The position numbers and the translations under genes are program-made. Source: Crotophaga sulcirostris (taxonomy: Eukaryota > Chordata > Aves > Cuculiformes > Crotophagidae). Taken from it: a stretch of 64,000 bases of DNA. The notes beneath the pieces are model-generated. The model was not told the DNA's origin, ran no database searches, and worked only from the letters and a program-made list of their open reading frames with translations. Below are positions 48,546-60,149 of the stretch, piece after piece. The stretch lies in NCBI GenBank assembly GCA_013397455.1, contig VYZB01000168.1, positions 1,693,321 through 1,757,320 on the forward strand. Reading direction: 5' to 3'. Each line of letters starts with the position of its first letter. Position 1 is the stretch's first letter.

Positions 48546-49139
48546 AGCAAAGCACTGGGGCTGAATACTCCCAGTGGAGCACTTTGCTTCATCTGTCTCT
48601 GAAAATGCAGCAACCTGACTTCCACTTTATGATCCTTAAATAATAATAATAAAAAAAAATAGGTATGAGAAACAAATTCCAGAACAGATTTCAAAGGTTA
48701 GGGGGCTTACAAGGGCATGGTACTGCTGAAAATCTTATTGAAATCAGGTTGAGTGTTGGCATATGTAAAAGTGAAAATAAAGAGATTCGTCTTTAAAGTT
48801 AGAAGACAGAGGAAATAATAGAGATGGGGAGGATTTTTCTAACGGGTTTAACACAGTAAGAACATAAGAACAACATTCCTTAACTTAGGGATGCCTTTTT
48901 CATTTTCCTATTGTACTTTCTAATTCATATTGTATCGATCCAAATTTCTAGTTGCAAATTAGTGGAAAAAAATTTATAGATTCCTTTAATTTTTCTTTAC
49001 CTTTGATTAATTTCCTGTTTAGCCCCTTTGCAAGAGTGAGTTCGGAACTTAAACAAGAAGAGATTGGTTCAATAATACATGTCACTTGGTCTTTTCTGTA
49101 TCACCTATGAAAGTATAAAAGTACAGACAGGAAGAAAGC
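48546..49139. other. Unique AT-rich non-coding sequence
   Basis: No feature recognised. Confidence 0.5.
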
Positions 49140-49310
49140 AGATTCTGTAGTTAATTATATTAGATTGGGTCTCAAAGACCTGAATTCTGCTCCTTTTGTG
49201 CCCTACATGACCTTGGGCAAATACATTTCTCTGTGGTTTTGTGCAATATAGGGACAGTCATACTTCTTCTTCTATTGTGTATTGTTTTTTTCCAACTCTG
49301 GGGCCTAAAT
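49140..49310 (+). mobile_element. MIR/CORE-SINE-like ancient SINE
   Basis: 'gggtctcaaagacctgaattctgctccttttgtgccctacatgaccttgggcaaatacatttctctgtggttttgtgcaatatagggacagtcatac' is co-linear with the MIR core and tail ('agacctgggttctattcctggctctgcca...tgaccttgggcaagtcacttcc...ctctgtgcctcagtttcc...aaaatggggataatgatac'). The diagnostic 'tgaccttgggcaa' is exact (49209-49221). Confidence 0.82.
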
Positions 49311-49489
49311 TCATGAAGGTAAATCAAGGTGATTTATCTTGATGGACTAAAAAGTAAGAGCTGAATATTTTTGTAGACCAGGTTCTGAACGGTTTGGGGC
49401 AATGGTTTCCTGTTGCTTTGAGAAAATACAACACTTCATACCTGGGACCAAATGCTGTTTAGAAACACTAAATCTTGAAAAAAAAAAGT

Positions 49490-49990
49490 CTTTAATAGGA
49501 AGGAGATTTTACATTGCATACACTGTGATTAGCTAACTGATAATCTTCACTGATGCTGCAGCTGCCAATACACTTTGTACTATCCTCAGCCATTAATATC
49601 TCGCCAGAAACAGAGTTCAGATTGTCCAGCTCCAAAATTACAAGCCTCTGTCACTGGAGCCAAAGGAAGGCAAGTCACTAATAATTGCAATTTAGTGTCC
49701 TGTCTCTCACTTGGGATGTCAAACACTGTTTCTCCTCCATGAATCAGGGACACCGAACTGAGGTATGACCCTCATCTCTCTACTTACACAGTGAAATGCA
49801 AATGTGAGGTGACTGATAAACCTTACTTGTCCCTAATACAGAGGTGGCAGCCACCATTTCCCATGTGTGGAAGTCCTCTAGAGCAGTTTGGCATCGTATT
49901 GTCTTTTCCTGTGTCTGGCCTGGCTGTTCAAGAGCTGAGCAGGTACCACTGCATGTGCGTCTCGAAAGTGACAGCCTTAACCTCTCTCTC
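49490..49990. promoter_or_regulatory. Candidate conserved non-coding block
   Basis: Repeat-free, higher-complexity sequence with a POU octamer ATGCAAAT (49796-49803), 'tgatgctgcagctgcc', 'aataattgcaattta', 'cattaatatctcgcc' and several retained CpGs (ctcgcc, caccgaac, gcatcgta, gcgtctcg). It lies downstream of the 48.2-kb block, with a MIR-like SINE between them. Function and conservation are inferred only. Confidence 0.3.
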
Positions 49991-51198
49991 TTTATTGCAC
50001 TCATGAAAACCAAGTTTCTTCTTCACATATCAAAGGGCCAACAAGCAATATTGACATAACTTTAACATTATTGCTGAGATTAATTTTTATGTTGTAAACA
50101 GTAATCAAAATGGCAATTTTTCATCAAAGTCTCATGTGGAAAATTTTGGTTTCCTTGAGAAGAAAAACAAAGAAATAAACAAACCAACACATACAAAGTA
50201 TGTTGAATGGGAAAAAGGCCAAAGAAACAAGCAAAATGTGAAAACAAATCCAAAACAAAAACAAACCAACAAAGCATTTTATCTTACATGCATATGTGAG
50301 TGTAAGTCCACAAATGTGCATGCATATGTTATAGACATATACATATGCATTGATATAGACATTTATAAAGAAAATTTTCTTGTAACTAATAAATTATCTT
50401 CCATTTAAATATCTAAAATATCCCTGTTAAACTTTTCAGTTGGTCTGTTCAAAATGCAATAATTTATATATGGACATGTAACTCTGGTACAGTTTGATGT
50501 AAAAAAGAATTCAATAATTTGTAGTTAATTTTAAAAAGGTACTTATTTAGATAGGGTTGCCATATCATAATTATGGTGGAAGGTGAAAAAGGATTTTCCG
50601 AATGATGAAGGAAGGATCAGTCAAGGATGACCAAGAGCTTAAATCTGGTAGCATTACTGCAATTAACAATCACACTCATAAATACTACTCCATTGGGATT
50701 TGAGGAAATACCCTTGCCTTACAGAAAAAAAGGTTGAGTCCTGCTGTAGACTGATGAGGAGGGACAGCTGGTATTTGCAAAAGGAAGAAATTAGGTCTTT
50801 TGCTTTAGGACTAATTATCCACAGATCTTCAAAAGGACCCATGGTCTACACAAATGACTGCAGGGATTTTCTAAATAAATTGAGTTAAAGTTCTTTATTA
50901 ATCAACATCAGGAAACAGCCTGGAGGAAATAGGTGTGTTGCATGGCTTTTCTGACAGAAAAATAACTCCCACAAGATGGTAAAGTATTTTCAAAGTCTGT
51001 GGTCTTAGGAAATTTATTAAACTATTATGTAGTGATAATTGATCAATCACTATTCAAGCAACAATTTCTTAAGTTTCCAGGCAATCACCTTCCAATAATA
51101 ACGACAGAAGACTTGACTTCGTCAGATGTCCCCTAGGGAGATTGTCTCAAGCCCCCCAAAACAGGATGCTTAAACAGAAGCAAGACTACCAGCCCAGC

Positions 51199-51232
51199 GG
51201 GGTGGTGGTGGGGGTTGGTGATGCAGGGGGGG
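51199..51232 (+). other. G-rich patch, possible G-quadruplex
   Basis: G runs of 4 (51199-51202), 5 (51210-51214) and 7 (51226-51232), separated by GGT repeats. The 7-base run can supply two G triplets, giving four tracts. It stands out in AT-rich surroundings. Confidence 0.45.
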
Positions 51233-52220
51233 TGGTGTAGTTTACTGCTCTTAACAGTAACAAGGAATAAGAGAAGTCAAAAACAACCATAACTTATTCT
51301 TTTTTTTTTAAACTTCTCTTAGTACGCAGACTCCTCTCCATGATTCCTCAGGTTTTGGATTTCCATTTCTAAAGCAGTGTTTCTTTGGCTTGAATAACTC
51401 CTCCAACACAGTCATTTACATTTTCCCTCCCTCCTTCCTTTCATGTCAAAGGGTACTCAGGCCTTCTATGACTTCGTTATGGCTATGGCACATTTACATG
51501 AAAAGGAGATGAAGGATTTCAGGAGGATGTTTTCAAAGGTTCAAATGGCAGGCAGGCATGAGTTCCCTATTAAGGATCTACGTGTGCTGAGAGTCTTCAA
51601 ATGTCTTGATTTTAATTTCCTGGTTTCTGGAGTTAACATTACCGTGCTTTCTGGCTTTCTGTTTTCTTTCCTTTTTCTCCTGACTTTCCATTCAATAGTT
51701 TTAACTTGCAGTGTTATTTTTAGTAGGGTTTTCTATTTTTTTTTTACTACCTCTGGGATGTCAAACTTATATTGTAGACAGGATTACTTAGAGATTCATC
51801 TGTAGTTCCTTCTTGAACCAATTCCTGCTTGTTGCCTAGGACTTCCAGATGTTTTGTGCAGATATTGTAAAAAGTAAAGAGTTCTCTGTCTACAACAGCA
51901 CAGATTTTAAAGTCATCAATCCTTCAGCTTCTGAGCAAAGAATGGAACATTCACACAAAGGAAGCAGGTGGGAGGGGAAAAGATTAAGAAGAGGCAGAAA
52001 AATACCACCTTTTTAGTTTACTGTTTGGCTTAAATCTCATAGGTTTCCTTTAATGTAACATTATAATTTTTTCTTGTTCCAAAGGAAAAAAAAAAGGTCT
52101 CTCAGATCAAAATTTATCACAGTCAAAATAAAAAATGTAACAGACCAGCATAAAACATTTAAAAGCTACAGTTAATAATGTATACAATAAAATATTGTAC
52201 TAATATATTGACAAATACAG

Positions 52221-52317
52221 AAATAAAGTATTAATGTTATTATGCTTCATCAATGCAACAGCTATTCCTGTGATAGCTGTTGCATTGATGAAGCATAATA
52301 ACATTAATACTTTATTT
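52221..52317. repeat. Perfect 45-bp inverted repeat with 7-nt spacer
   Basis: The left arm 52221-52265 (begins aaataaagtattaatg, ends caacagctat) and right arm 52273-52317 (begins atagctgttg, ends tactttattt) are exact reverse complements over all 45 bases, around the spacer tcctgtg (52266-52272). Similarity stops abruptly at both outer ends. The arms are not low-complexity and match no element I know. Transcribed from either strand it would fold into a 97-nt hairpin. Possible origins are a recent replication template switch, a small foldback transposon, or a sequencing or assembly fold-back. Confidence 0.97.
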
Positions 52318-55172
52318 GCCTTTCAGTTTGAATAAAGCCTTCCCCCCACAATCAACAATTTCACCTTAATCCTTTAAAAACAAACAAACAGACAAAATGG
52401 AATTTAAAATAAGGATCCCCAAACTGATTTTCCTTTGACATCTTACGTATATACAAACTAAGGTAACAGTTATTTATTCTTGGTTTATACCAGGGTAAGT
52501 GAAATGAGAACTTACCCCATAACAGCTTAATTAAGAAAGCACTGTAACTGTACTTCTTTTATATATATTTTCATTGCTCCTGGAAAAAAGGCAGGGGCTA
52601 TGGTCACCATTTTTTCAGATGCTGACTGAACACGGGGAGAGGAAGGGTCCAGTCTATAAATGAGATCTAGTCTCAACATAGTAATATCTAGCTCTTTGCT
52701 GCAGTGATTGAAGGCAGCCAGACACCTGAGACGGTCATAATCTCTTGAGGACACATATGGATAGGAGTGAGATACTCAAAAGTGCAATTCATAACAGACA
52801 GTATTTAGAAATGTCTTCAAAATCATTTAAGAGACAGAATCTGACTCTGGGCTACTGGAAGCCCCTCTTGGCTACAAATCTTTTCCCATAATTAAACAAG
52901 TCACGTCAGTTTTTTCTCATATCAACAAGAAAGCTTTATAAGGCTAAAGCACTCTCATAGCCAGTGTCACTCATGATTCAAGCCTTTCTTTTCTCTGAAC
53001 ATCTAAGAAACCATGCATATAAGAGATTCCATTTAATGAATGGAACACCAAGGGTCAAGCAGATAACAGGGTGAGAACCCTTTCTTTCAAACATTTTAAT
53101 TATTATTTTCATATGAGCTCTGTATTACTATATCTTATCAACAGTTACTTCATATGTCCTAGCTGTCTTATGGAATTGAAATGTTCAGGGAGGATAAACC
53201 CCCTTAAAAGTACTGTTTCTTTGGTCCTATTTCCTACTTAAGACTGAGAAGATTTTGGCATATTGTTTCAGATGGATGAACCAAATGGAATCTGGTACCA
53301 CAATTACAGTTATATGTGTGCTGTGGTGTGCATAACATTCTCACATTCATGTCATTGCTAAAGCTAGATTTGATTTTTCCAATACAGAAGGCCAGTCTTC
53401 AACCTACAATTTAAATCCATATGTACAAAAAGATTGCATCATCCCATACTTTGTGAAAAAGACACTTCAGACATCTCTTCTGAAAAGGTATATATAAGAA
53501 TCTAGATTTGTGTTTCTTAAACATCCGTGGCTGCTCAAGCAACAGAAAAGCTGCAGGTAGCAAAAATAGTCTTCTCAGATTTGTGAGGCAGGCTCAGATA
53601 ATGTCGCTAACAGCTTTCAGGCATGTTTGGAATTAATCTCTTGTATCTGTTTATTATCTTTTTATTATCTTTTTCAGATTTAATGATTTGATGCTTTCCT
53701 GGGTAAACAAAGATGCTCTCTTACTTGTACATGCTACTTAGAGCAGTGTGCATACCTACAAAATGTAAAGTTGTCTAGAGCAAAACTGTATTTGCTATGA
53801 ATTTGATACAACTTTTTTTCAGACCAAATGAAGTTCAACATGGGTCATAGCAACCTGAAATACAGAGTTGCAGCTATTGAGCCCAGGAAAGAAACAGGAA
53901 CTCTTGTAGCTAAATGTAGGCATACACACTATAGCAACCTATTGCTTAACTAGTCACTCATCTTCCTTTATGGTCAGTGAAGACCAATAGCCACTTCCAG
54001 ATCACAATTCATTGGATCTCATTTAGATGTCTAGTTTGGTACAAGATGAATTACATTTAAGAAATGCCCACTGTCTGTGAAGAGACTTTAAGGTGATATC
54101 TACATCATAGATACCTACAATTAATCATGTGAATTCCAATATAGGTTGAAAGATGGTGGGAAACAAAAGTTAATATCAGAAGCTCCTCTTCATTCCTTGT
54201 GTTAAAGTCATTATAGCCCCACTGTTTTATAATGAAGAAAGTTTTCCCTGATAATTACAGTAAAGAACTCTTTTCATATGTAGAAAGGACCATTTTCATG
54301 GGAAAAAAAGTATTATGAGGGTGAAATAAATGCAGGAAATGAAACAGACTAAATTCGTACTGATTGACATTAGGTCTATTCTTCTATTATTATTGTTCTA
54401 CTTGATGACGACAGCTGGAAAATTAGGTGTGATACCATAACTTTGGCCAAAATAGCTAGAACTTGAAGTGTCTCAGATGAATTCTGTATTGCTTCCTTGC
54501 AAAATGCAGGAGATTCGTTCTACTTCTGTCTTTCACTGGGATCCTCAGAGTGAAGGAAGCATGTTCATAAAACATGACATTTTCTATCTCTGCCTCCTAC
54601 AGCAACCAGCTGTCAAAGAATACCAGCAGCCACTGAGCTGAATGTCTTCAGTAACTTCTGCTGTTGTGTGGGCAGCTGTCATGCATGCCACATATATAAT
54701 TGTATTTGTATGTTGTTGCCTTTGCATGTTTGGAATGAAGATCTGGGTGAGTCCCTTTGCAGTGCTGTGGCTGTAAGCCTGGAGTTCTGCTATTTATTTC
54801 TAAACTAAACAGAAACCTCACAGATTATTTAAAGTCCTTCCATCTTGTTTTCCCAGCCTATGTTCTCACTCTCCTCTGGGACTGAAAAACAACTACAATA
54901 CAAAACCAAACTGAAATAGTATCTATGCCTAAATGAAAATATATTTTGGTGAAGAAAATAAGAATATTCTTTTGAGGCTATAAAACCAGAAGGTTTTGAA
55001 GATTCTGAATTTCCCATCCCTATTACCAAAAATCAAAATAACAAAATTGTCATTAAAAAAAAATAATTTGGTCTTCAGAATGCTTTTTTTTTGGTTTTAG
55101 TGAGTCAGGGTTTATGTAATGTAACAGGGTAGTGTAACAGGTTGTGGGTTTTTTTTCTTCTTGCTGTTGTGT

Positions 55173-55215
55173 TGTTTTATTTTGGTTTATTTTGGTTTGG
55201 TTTTGTTTGGTTTGC
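55173..55215. repeat. (TTTTGGTT)n-like simple repeat
   Basis: 'ttttattttggtttattttggtttggttttgtttggtttg': interrupted TTTGGT units. Confidence 0.7.
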
Positions 55216-55421
55216 CAAAACACCTCTCCATTAGATCTAAAATCTGTCCCTCAGGACAAGTTTGCAAAATAATGAGAACTGTATTGATTCATATCCTTGC
55301 AGAAATAATGCTTATGTATTCCAAGCATGATAAAAAATATTGGCTATATTTGTTCCAGTCTATCAGGTAAATATGTATATGTGCAGTTTCTTTAAAACAT
55401 TTAATTATTTACTCAGGAGAC

Positions 55422-55437
55422 CAGAACAGCTGTTCTG
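55422..55437. repeat. 16-bp perfect palindrome (cagaacagctgttctg)
   Basis: Self-complementary over 16 bases, centred on a CAGCTG E-box. The AGAACA and TGTTCT halves resemble a steroid-receptor response element, but with 2 bp instead of the normal 3 bp between them. The functional reading is speculative. Confidence 0.85.
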
Positions 55438-57712
55438 CCGGGTAAACACATTTTGAGGCAGCTTTTTAAAATTTGTGTTATGTGAGATCTAGTTCCACTT
55501 AAATACAGTTTTTTTAAATGCAAATTCTTTTAAAAGGCAAAATATATTACCTTCAGAGGTATTCTTTTCTATCATGTAAGCATAGTTTTGGGGGTCATGC
55601 TTCGCATAATGAATTTGCACTATCAAGATTCTTTGAAAAGTTATTCTTCCTTGATCTTGTGGGTCAGATTCTCATGTTGCTCATATGTAAGAGGAGTAAC
55701 AGCCTTAATCGATTTTAATTGAAGTTATTTTACATGCTTACATAGGAAAACAGTTTCCAGCACGGGAATATAAAATACATGAGCATATTAGCACAAGGAA
55801 CATGAGTAGATGAACAGGACTTGCACCCTTACTCCAGGAAAAGATTCTGTGTCTCAGTAATCAGATTACCTTCCAAGTGGAAAACTCAGAAAAGGATTCT
55901 CCGGTCAGAGCAAATCTTTACCACCTGTTCTAGAACTGGGGAGGCCTTTAAACATAAGGCTTCATTTCTATGCCCACAAACTTTGTAGGAACAATTTGAC
56001 TCCTTTTCAGAGAGTTAGATTATCAAACAGAGTGAAACATTTGGCTTTTGAAGGTAACTTTTCTCTTAAACACTAAATGAAAAAACATTTCTAAAATTTA
56101 ACTTTCCTGCTCATTTTCTTTAAAAGTAACAATGGACTATCACCATCATTGTCAGTATTAAATGTATTACAATACATTTATGAGTAATGGTATTCTTGTG
56201 CTTGTGGAGTCAAAGGCAAAATTATGTAGCAAAAGAAATTAATTCTAACACACTTACCAATATCATTCTTCTCCAGGTCTCAGGTAGTCAAAAGCTTGTT
56301 CGTTTATTTTCTTAATTTTCCTAATAATAATATTTGACTTTCTTTTCCTACGGATCTCATCCTTCTAGTACAAGTAACTTTGACCTTTTACCTTAGTTTA
56401 ATCGATGTTGCACAAAAGGCATTCTGAAACGAGGAGCTACAAAGACACTCACTTTGGAGGCATTGGTGACCTCATGCTGATTTTATACATTCATTAACAG
56501 ATATTCAACATATTACAAGTTCTTTGAGTTATTAACAATTTTACGCTGGTCTAAATTTTGTAAGAAAACAAGATGTGATGTAAGGATACTGATATTTATT
56601 TAGATGAGGTGCAAGTGATTGCTAAAGAGTACATTGATAGTTAACATGGGAAAAAGCCCTGAAAGCTTTTTAATTTAAAACTGTAGGGAAAGAGTCTCAG
56701 AAATTATTTTGACTAAATTAGAATTACTTCATAGACAGATGATAAAGATGATATGACTCCAGTGAAGTTAAGATGGTGTCTGACATTTCTGTTTTGATTG
56801 ATGTAAGCATGTATTTGATGTTGAGCAAGTACATGGACGTCAACAGATAAACAAATACATTAAAATTGCTGAACTCTATAGTTAACGATGAACGCACTTC
56901 CAGACTTTCTGATCTCACCCAGAAGATTCTGTCTGAAAGCTGAATGATGTTTGAGAGATTCTGCCTTCCATTTGAAGTGCCTTACTCATCCATTCGATAA
57001 ACTTTAATAACAACCCAGCGTTGTGTCTTTTACCATTCTTCTTCCACTTTTTCTCTTTTTTTCTCTTGGGCTACTATGAGAAGTTAAATTATCCAATGAC
57101 TTTGTCTTTCATCGCCAGGGAGTGCTGTAAATTTTATTTGTTGGAATCAAAGCATTGGAAAGATACTGTAAGTGAAACACTAGGATAAATTGATACACCC
57201 CAAATATGTTATGTTCAAGTCATTTTTCCCAGACTATCAGTCTTTTTTTCAAATAACAGGTATCTGATCAACAAATCATTGCTCATCTACAGTGGATGCT
57301 GTTTAAAACCTACTACCATATCACCAATGTTCTCCTAACCTCTATAACGTAAGATTTCTTTCTGCAGTTAGTAGAGTCTTTCAAAATGAAAGGAATTAAT
57401 TTATTTTCACATATAAATGGAATGACTTTTTTTGTCACCAACTTTTATTTGGTGTTTTGATATTGATATTTTCAGAATATTTTAATAGTTTAATAATGTT
57501 TTTGGTTCAACATGATTTACAATTATATAAACCATCCCATTATTCTAGATCCCAACATTTTTCTTTACTGTCCAAGCTTGTATCTTCGATATTAGTCAGT
57601 ATCTGATACTGTAGTAGAAACAGTGAGAAATCAGTAACAATTTACATATACAACTGTGCTTCTAAACTGTATTTCTTCTTAATCCCAGCAGAGAGTAATG
57701 CATCATGTGTTG

Positions 57713-57772
57713 AAACATAGAATCATAGTATACCAGGGTGGAAGGGACCTCAATGATCATCTGGTCCAAGAA
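57713..57772 (-). mobile_element. CR1 3' tip, minus strand
   Basis: 'catagaatcatagtataccagggtggaagggacctcaatgatcatctggtccaa' (57717-57770) is the CR1 terminal signature in reverse orientation. Only about 60 bp is present, an extreme 5' truncation or a remnant. Confidence 0.9.
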
Positions 57773-60099
57773 ACATCTTAGTCTTTGCATCAGATTTGCA
57801 AATACATTTAGCTGCATAAGTTTCCATTAATTTCAATAGAAGATTTAGCATCAAAATTGGGAAAAAGTTGGGAAAACATTACATATAATTAGACTTCAGC
57901 TACATCATCAGAAAGACTAGAATCTTCACTTAAATTAGATGCAAATCTTCTAATCTGGAACACCTTGGGAAGAGTACATTTTTGTTTTCCTGACTGCTTT
58001 GGCGTGTTGTGATTTGCAGAGTAGGGGAAAGGTGAACTTCCAAGCAGGTTAGAGCCATAAACACATTAACCACAGATCATTTGTCAGCATCCTAACCCTT
58101 TCCTGATTTTTTTCTTCCCAAGTCATCTTGAGGCAATGAGCTCTACAGAAGCTTCAGTGTTAGTTTTGAAAAATGCAGGTATATAGAAGTAAGTATAGAC
58201 AGATACTTTCTTCGATATACTTTCCTGGATAGATTCAGAAATATAGAAATCATGACAACACATGTGAAGTATTAATTTTGCGTCTTCAGAGTTAGATGTC
58301 AGGCAAGCTGTTTATCTTGTAAGAAAAAGAAAAAGAATTTATGAACTTGAATGAATAAAAGGAGTTTAAAAATAAGAGCAGAATGTTATTGTTGTTTTTT
58401 GTTTGTTTTGAATTGTTTGTTTGCTGTTTCTTATTTTTTAAATGAATGAATATAGTTCTGTTCAATATTAATTTTAAATATTTATGTCGTGTTGTTCTTT
58501 ATTTCTAGTGTTTAAAAAAATGGTTGTCATAAATCCTTATATTCCTGTCCTTTAAAATGCTTATGATTTTAAAATATGTCATTCAGGAGTCTTAAGACAC
58601 GTTCTTTTAATTTGGGTAAGAATTGGTTTTATAGTCTTTTTTTTATTGTACCAAAAGAATTCACCGTTAAAGACATGCACCGGTTAAAAATAATTTTTAA
58701 GTACAGCTACAGAAAGCCTGAATGATTCATACAGTTTCAATTCTTCCTGTGAATTTGTCCTTTGCTTTCAATTGTTCTTATTTACATATAGCCTAGTTTC
58801 AGAGCAGAGACCTTTTAAACACATCAATAGGTCAATAAATCTATGCTTTTAACTGGGATGTACTTTTGTCCATTCTTTATTTTGGAGCATTTCATTATAT
58901 ACTGTCCTGCATGACTATACACTGCTGAACATGAAAGGTTTACGTACAATTGATTGGTTCTTTCAACACATTTGATTATCAGAAAGTGCAAAAAGGATGT
59001 TTTCAAGGTTTATAAAGGCATATGTTGACCTTTCTTTGTGAATATAAAAACCTAATTCTATTGCCATTATCCCCTTTGCAGAGGGGATGCAGTGTAATGT
59101 CTGGGAACATATAAACTCCCACAGCAGAAAGAAGTAACATTTCCAAGGACACATGACTTAAGGGCATGCTTCTTTTATGGATGTAGACTTTTCTTCTTTT
59201 TCTGATGCCTTCTTCCAGCTGCCTTTGCAAATCATACATAGAACTACAAACATGGTCCAGAGACTCACATCTAATAACATCAACCTCAGCTTAAACACAG
59301 AATAACTGTCTGAACTTTTTGCACTGCTCTCAGAAAGGAATCTGAGGCACACCACCAATGAGCCTATCTCACAAACATATCACAGTAGTATACGTATCAG
59401 CTACATATGCCCAAGTAAACAGGTTCCATTATGCTTTGCGAATCACATTCCTTTTCAATCAGCACTGTGTTTGCAAGGTCACAGTTTGTGAATCCAGTGG
59501 GTTTGGTGCAGCTGCACAGTGTCAACAAGCTCAAATCTTTTCAGACCTATACTCTTAGGTGCATAAAGGCGCCAGTTCCTACTGAAATAAAAATTGCTGT
59601 TAGAACCTTCCCTATACATAAGGGAAATATCCATTATAGCATAATTTGAGATCAATGGCAGAAAATTCTCAAAGCTGTAAAAAATGAGATCTAAGTAGAC
59701 TGGTAGAGGAGCAAACGGGTCAGGGAAGAAATGAATCTATAGGGTCCCCAGGATTTTCCTCCACAGTCGAAAGCACAGCAGGGTCAGCAAACAGAATGGA
59801 CACTGGGGCTACATCTGCCTTTGCCTGTGATTTCTGTGGTCAAATCAGTGACCTATTTAAGGTTTAAGAATCCATATTGTTCCAGAGCGCAGTCACTTTG
59901 TATGCTTAATGACACCAAGAATTAGTGTGAAGGGTACTGGAAGGGCATCTCTGACTGTCTTCTGCTTGGTCATACTTGCAAATACTTTCTGATTTTTTTC
60001 AAGGGAAGATGTGGCAAAAATCCCAGATTATTAAGAAACATAGTAAAGCAAAGCATAACCCTATAAAAAGTGTCTCTGAAACTCCACTTATTTTCTCAA
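57773..60099. other. Unique AT-rich non-coding sequence
   Basis: No gene or repeat recognised, apart from a T/G-rich patch near 58385-58440. Confidence 0.5.
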
Positions 60100-60149
60100 A
60101 GCTGCCATGCTGTTCACAAACAACAACTTCTCTATTCTTTGCTAACAAA

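Larger units (their letters stand above)
49311..52220. other. Unique non-coding sequence
   Basis: No gene recognised. It includes a candidate regulatory block (49490-49990), a CA/TA-rich patch near 50285-50360, and a G-rich patch at 51199-51232. The plus-strand frame 51443-51805 (120 codons) has a Phe/Leu-rich second half, no known domain and no splice support. Confidence 0.45.
52318..57712. other. Unique AT-rich non-coding sequence
   Basis: More than 5 kb with no gene and no interspersed repeat recognised. Small items are a TTTTGGTT-type simple repeat (55173-55215), a 16-bp perfect palindrome (55422-55437) and a 9-bp-arm hairpin (56160-56179). Open frames are all below 80 codons. Confidence 0.5.

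Noticed and set aside
51443..51805. 120-codon plus-strand frame with a charged N-terminal part
   Set aside because: No domain recognised, second half is Phe/Leu-rich translation of T-rich DNA, and no convincing splice sites or neighbouring exons.
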